NCBI GenBank assembly: GCA_028875175.1
Contig: JAPPFO010000259.1
Coordinates: 1-13,704, forward strand
From: Chloroflexota bacterium
GTDB lineage: Bacteria > Chloroflexota > UBA11872
Direction of reading: 5' to 3'
DNA length: 13,704 bases
Shown here: positions 12,258 to 13,704 of the stretch, in pieces
Layout of the letters: each line of letters opens with the position of its first letter
Numbering within the stretch: position 1 is the stretch's first letter
Translations under genes and position numbers: made by a program
The notes under the pieces: model-generated
What the model was told of the DNA's origin: nothing
Database searches by the model: none
Seen by the model: the letters and a program-made list of their open reading frames with translations, nothing else

Positions 12258-13704
12258 ATGTTTGGACTGCTGGCCAGCCTGGCCGCCAGCTGGCGGCGGG
12301 CGGCGGCCGTGATCGTGGCGTGGATCGTGGTGGGCGTGGTCGTGATCGTGGCGGCGCCGCCACTGGGCGACGTGACGACCAACAACCAGGAGGACTTCCT
12401 GCCGAGCGACTCGGAATCGCGGCGGGCCCTGGAGCTGGTGACGGAGAAGTTCCCGCGCGGACAGGGCGTTCCGGCCATCATCGTCTTTCATCGCCCGGAG
12501 GGCCTTTCGGACGCCGACCTGGAGGCGATCGCGGGCGTTGACGCGGTCCTGCAGTCGGATAGCGCGCCTGATGAAGTCCAGTCGGTGCTCTCCTTGAGCG
12601 GGTCACCTGACGCCGCGGGGGCGCTGCGGGCGCCGGACGGCAAGACCGTGACCACGATCGTCACGCTTGCGGGCTCCCAGAACACCGAGACGTTTGGCGA
12701 GGCGGTGCGGTGGGTTCGCGATCAGGCGAAGGCTGAAGTCGAGGACATTGGCCTGACCGTGGCGGTCACCGGTCCGGCCGGCATCATTTCCGACGCTGTC
12801 GAGGTGTTCGGAACCTTCGACTTCCGGGTGACGATGTTCACGGTTCTGCTGGTGCTGGTGCTGCTGCTGGTGATCTATCGCTCGCCGGCGCTGGCCCTGT
12901 TGCCGCTGGTGGGGGTCGGCTGGACGTTGCTGGTGGCGCAATCGGTGGCCGCGTTGCTGGCGGAGAACTTCGGGTTGTCGCTGAACGGGCAGGTCACCGC
13001 GCTGATGTCGGTGCTGATGTTCGGCGCGGGGACCGATTTCACGTTGTTCATCGTGGCGCGGTACCGCGAGGAGCTACGGCGACAGCCGGATCGCTGGCGG
13101 GCCATGGAGGTCTCGCTGCAGCGGATCGGGCCGGCGATCGCGTCGAGCGCGGGGACCACGATTGCGGCCATGCTGGCGCTGTTGCTGGCCAGCTTCGGGT
13201 CGTTCCAGGCGATGGGGCCGGTGCTGGCGATGGCCATTGCCCTGATGCTGGTCAGCGGGCTCACGCTGGTGCCGGCGTTGACGGTGCTGCTTGGCCGGGC
13301 GGCGTTCTGGCCGGGCCGGATGCACGTGAGCGGGACGGAGCACTCGCGCATCTGGTCGCGGGTGGCCACCCTGGTGACGCGACGTCCGGTGTTCACGTTC
13401 GTGATCACGCTGGCGCTGCTGGTGGTCTTCGCGGCCGGGACCCCGAGCATCAAGCCGAATTTCAGCTTCATCGACGGATTCCCGGACAGCGCCGAGTCGA
13501 AGATTGGCGCGCAGATCATGGACGACAGCTTCGGGGCCGGCGAGCTTGCGCCCACGAATATCTACGTCAACACGACCAACGTGGACGGCAGCCTGGTTGA
13601 CCTGGATCACCTGACGCAGGCCGTGGCGGCGGTGCCGGGCGTGGCACGGGTCAGCGGACCGACGCGGCCGACCGGCGAGGCGCCGGCGGTGGACGCGGCG
13701 GCGC
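12258..13704 (+). CDS. MMPL/RND-superfamily transporter, N-terminal part; 3' end outside window
   Basis: The frame is open to the window end, giving 482 residues. Transmembrane segment 1 (about residues 15-33) is followed by an exported loop domain (about 35-185), then a bundle of helices at about 190-208, 213-234, 247-268, 290-313 and 316-340, and a further helix near 375-392 that begins the second half. This is the RND/MMPL plan of two halves each with an external domain. The MMPL-type TM4 motif GAGTDFTLFIVARYREEL is present, with D260 the likely proton-relay acid. Such proteins use proton flow to export lipids or drugs. ATG 12258 follows AAGG; in-frame GTG 12252 and GTG 12237 are possible earlier starts, and a TAG at 12207 limits the frame. 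The expected length is about 700 or more residues, so roughly a third or more is missing. Confidence 0.92.
   Translation, partial: MFGLLASLAASWRRAAAVIVAWIVVGVVVIVAAPPLGDVTTNNQEDFLPSDSESRRALELVTEKFPRGQGVPAIIVFHRPEGLSDADLEAIAGVDAVLQSDSAPDEVQSVLSLSGSPDAAGALRAPDGKTVTTIVTLAGSQNTETFGEAVRWVRDQAKAEVEDIGLTVAVTGPAGIISDAVEVFGTFDFRVTMFTVLLVLVLLLVIYRSPALALLPLVGVGWTLLVAQSVAALLAENFGLSLNGQVTALMSVLMFGAGTDFTLFIVARYREELRRQPDRWRAMEVSLQRIGPAIASSAGTTIAAMLALLLASFGSFQAMGPVLAMAIALMLVSGLTLVPALTVLLGRAAFWPGRMHVSGTEHSRIWSRVATLVTRRPVFTFVITLALLVVFAAGTPSIKPNFSFIDGFPDSAESKIGAQIMDDSFGAGELAPTNIYVNTTNVDGSLVDLDHLTQAVAAVPGVARVSGPTRPTGEAPAVDAAA

Overview
The window is a GC-rich bacterial chromosome segment with ordinary chromosomal genes. 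The gene mix suggests Chloroflexota (SAR202 / Dehalococcoidia-like) or a similar GC-rich environmental lineage: an Amidohydro_2-type hydrolase with a D-x-D-x-H start and a SDFPHWD end, a Rieske ferredoxin, a DrrA/DrrB-type exporter, an MMPL transporter, and a lipoprotein NodB deacetylase with a proline/threonine-rich linker. No rRNA or other taxonomic marker is present, so this assignment is only an inference. No transposase, integrase, tRNA or CRISPR array was seen.

Layout. At the left edge is the 3' end of a type I restriction endonuclease gene (hsdR, 3-1025, +). A DUF4389 membrane protein (1127-1792, -) converges on it, with a strong hairpin between them. A 423-bp gap holding repeat A leads to an orphan OmpR-type response regulator (2216-2920, +) and an amidohydrolase (2985-4094, +). 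Repeat B separates the amidohydrolase from a small Rieske ferredoxin (4452-4835, +). A two-gene ABC exporter operon follows (ATPase 4966-5961, permease 5961-6752, stop and start overlapping by one base). Next come a Gfo/Idh/MocA-type oxidoreductase (6811-7923), a small protein that looks like a free-standing helper domain of TIR/Abi-type defence proteins (7994-8338), and a multidomain lipoprotein polysaccharide deacetylase (8367-10856). Repeat C precedes a membrane-anchored SnoaL-like protein (11259-11798). Repeat D precedes an MMPL/RND transporter (12258 to the window end) that has no stop codon in the window.

The least ordinary content is the repeat family. Four complex palindromic elements (about 170-340 bp) fill exactly the four intergenic gaps longer than 300 bp. 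All share a 66-bp core in the same orientation that can form two successive hairpins, and the substitutions in the most diverged copy fall in loops or the linker. The ends are variants of GAGACCTTTGCRTAACCC and its reverse complement. Some copies are nested or carry extra right ends, and one half-unit has the same 5' flank as the core but a different hairpin. This looks like a non-autonomous palindromic repeat family (REP/MITE-like) whose transcripts would be highly structured.

The genes do not form one obvious pathway. The exporter pair is a real operon. The amidohydrolase, Rieske ferredoxin and oxidoreductase would fit catabolism of small organic compounds, but this is contextual inference only.
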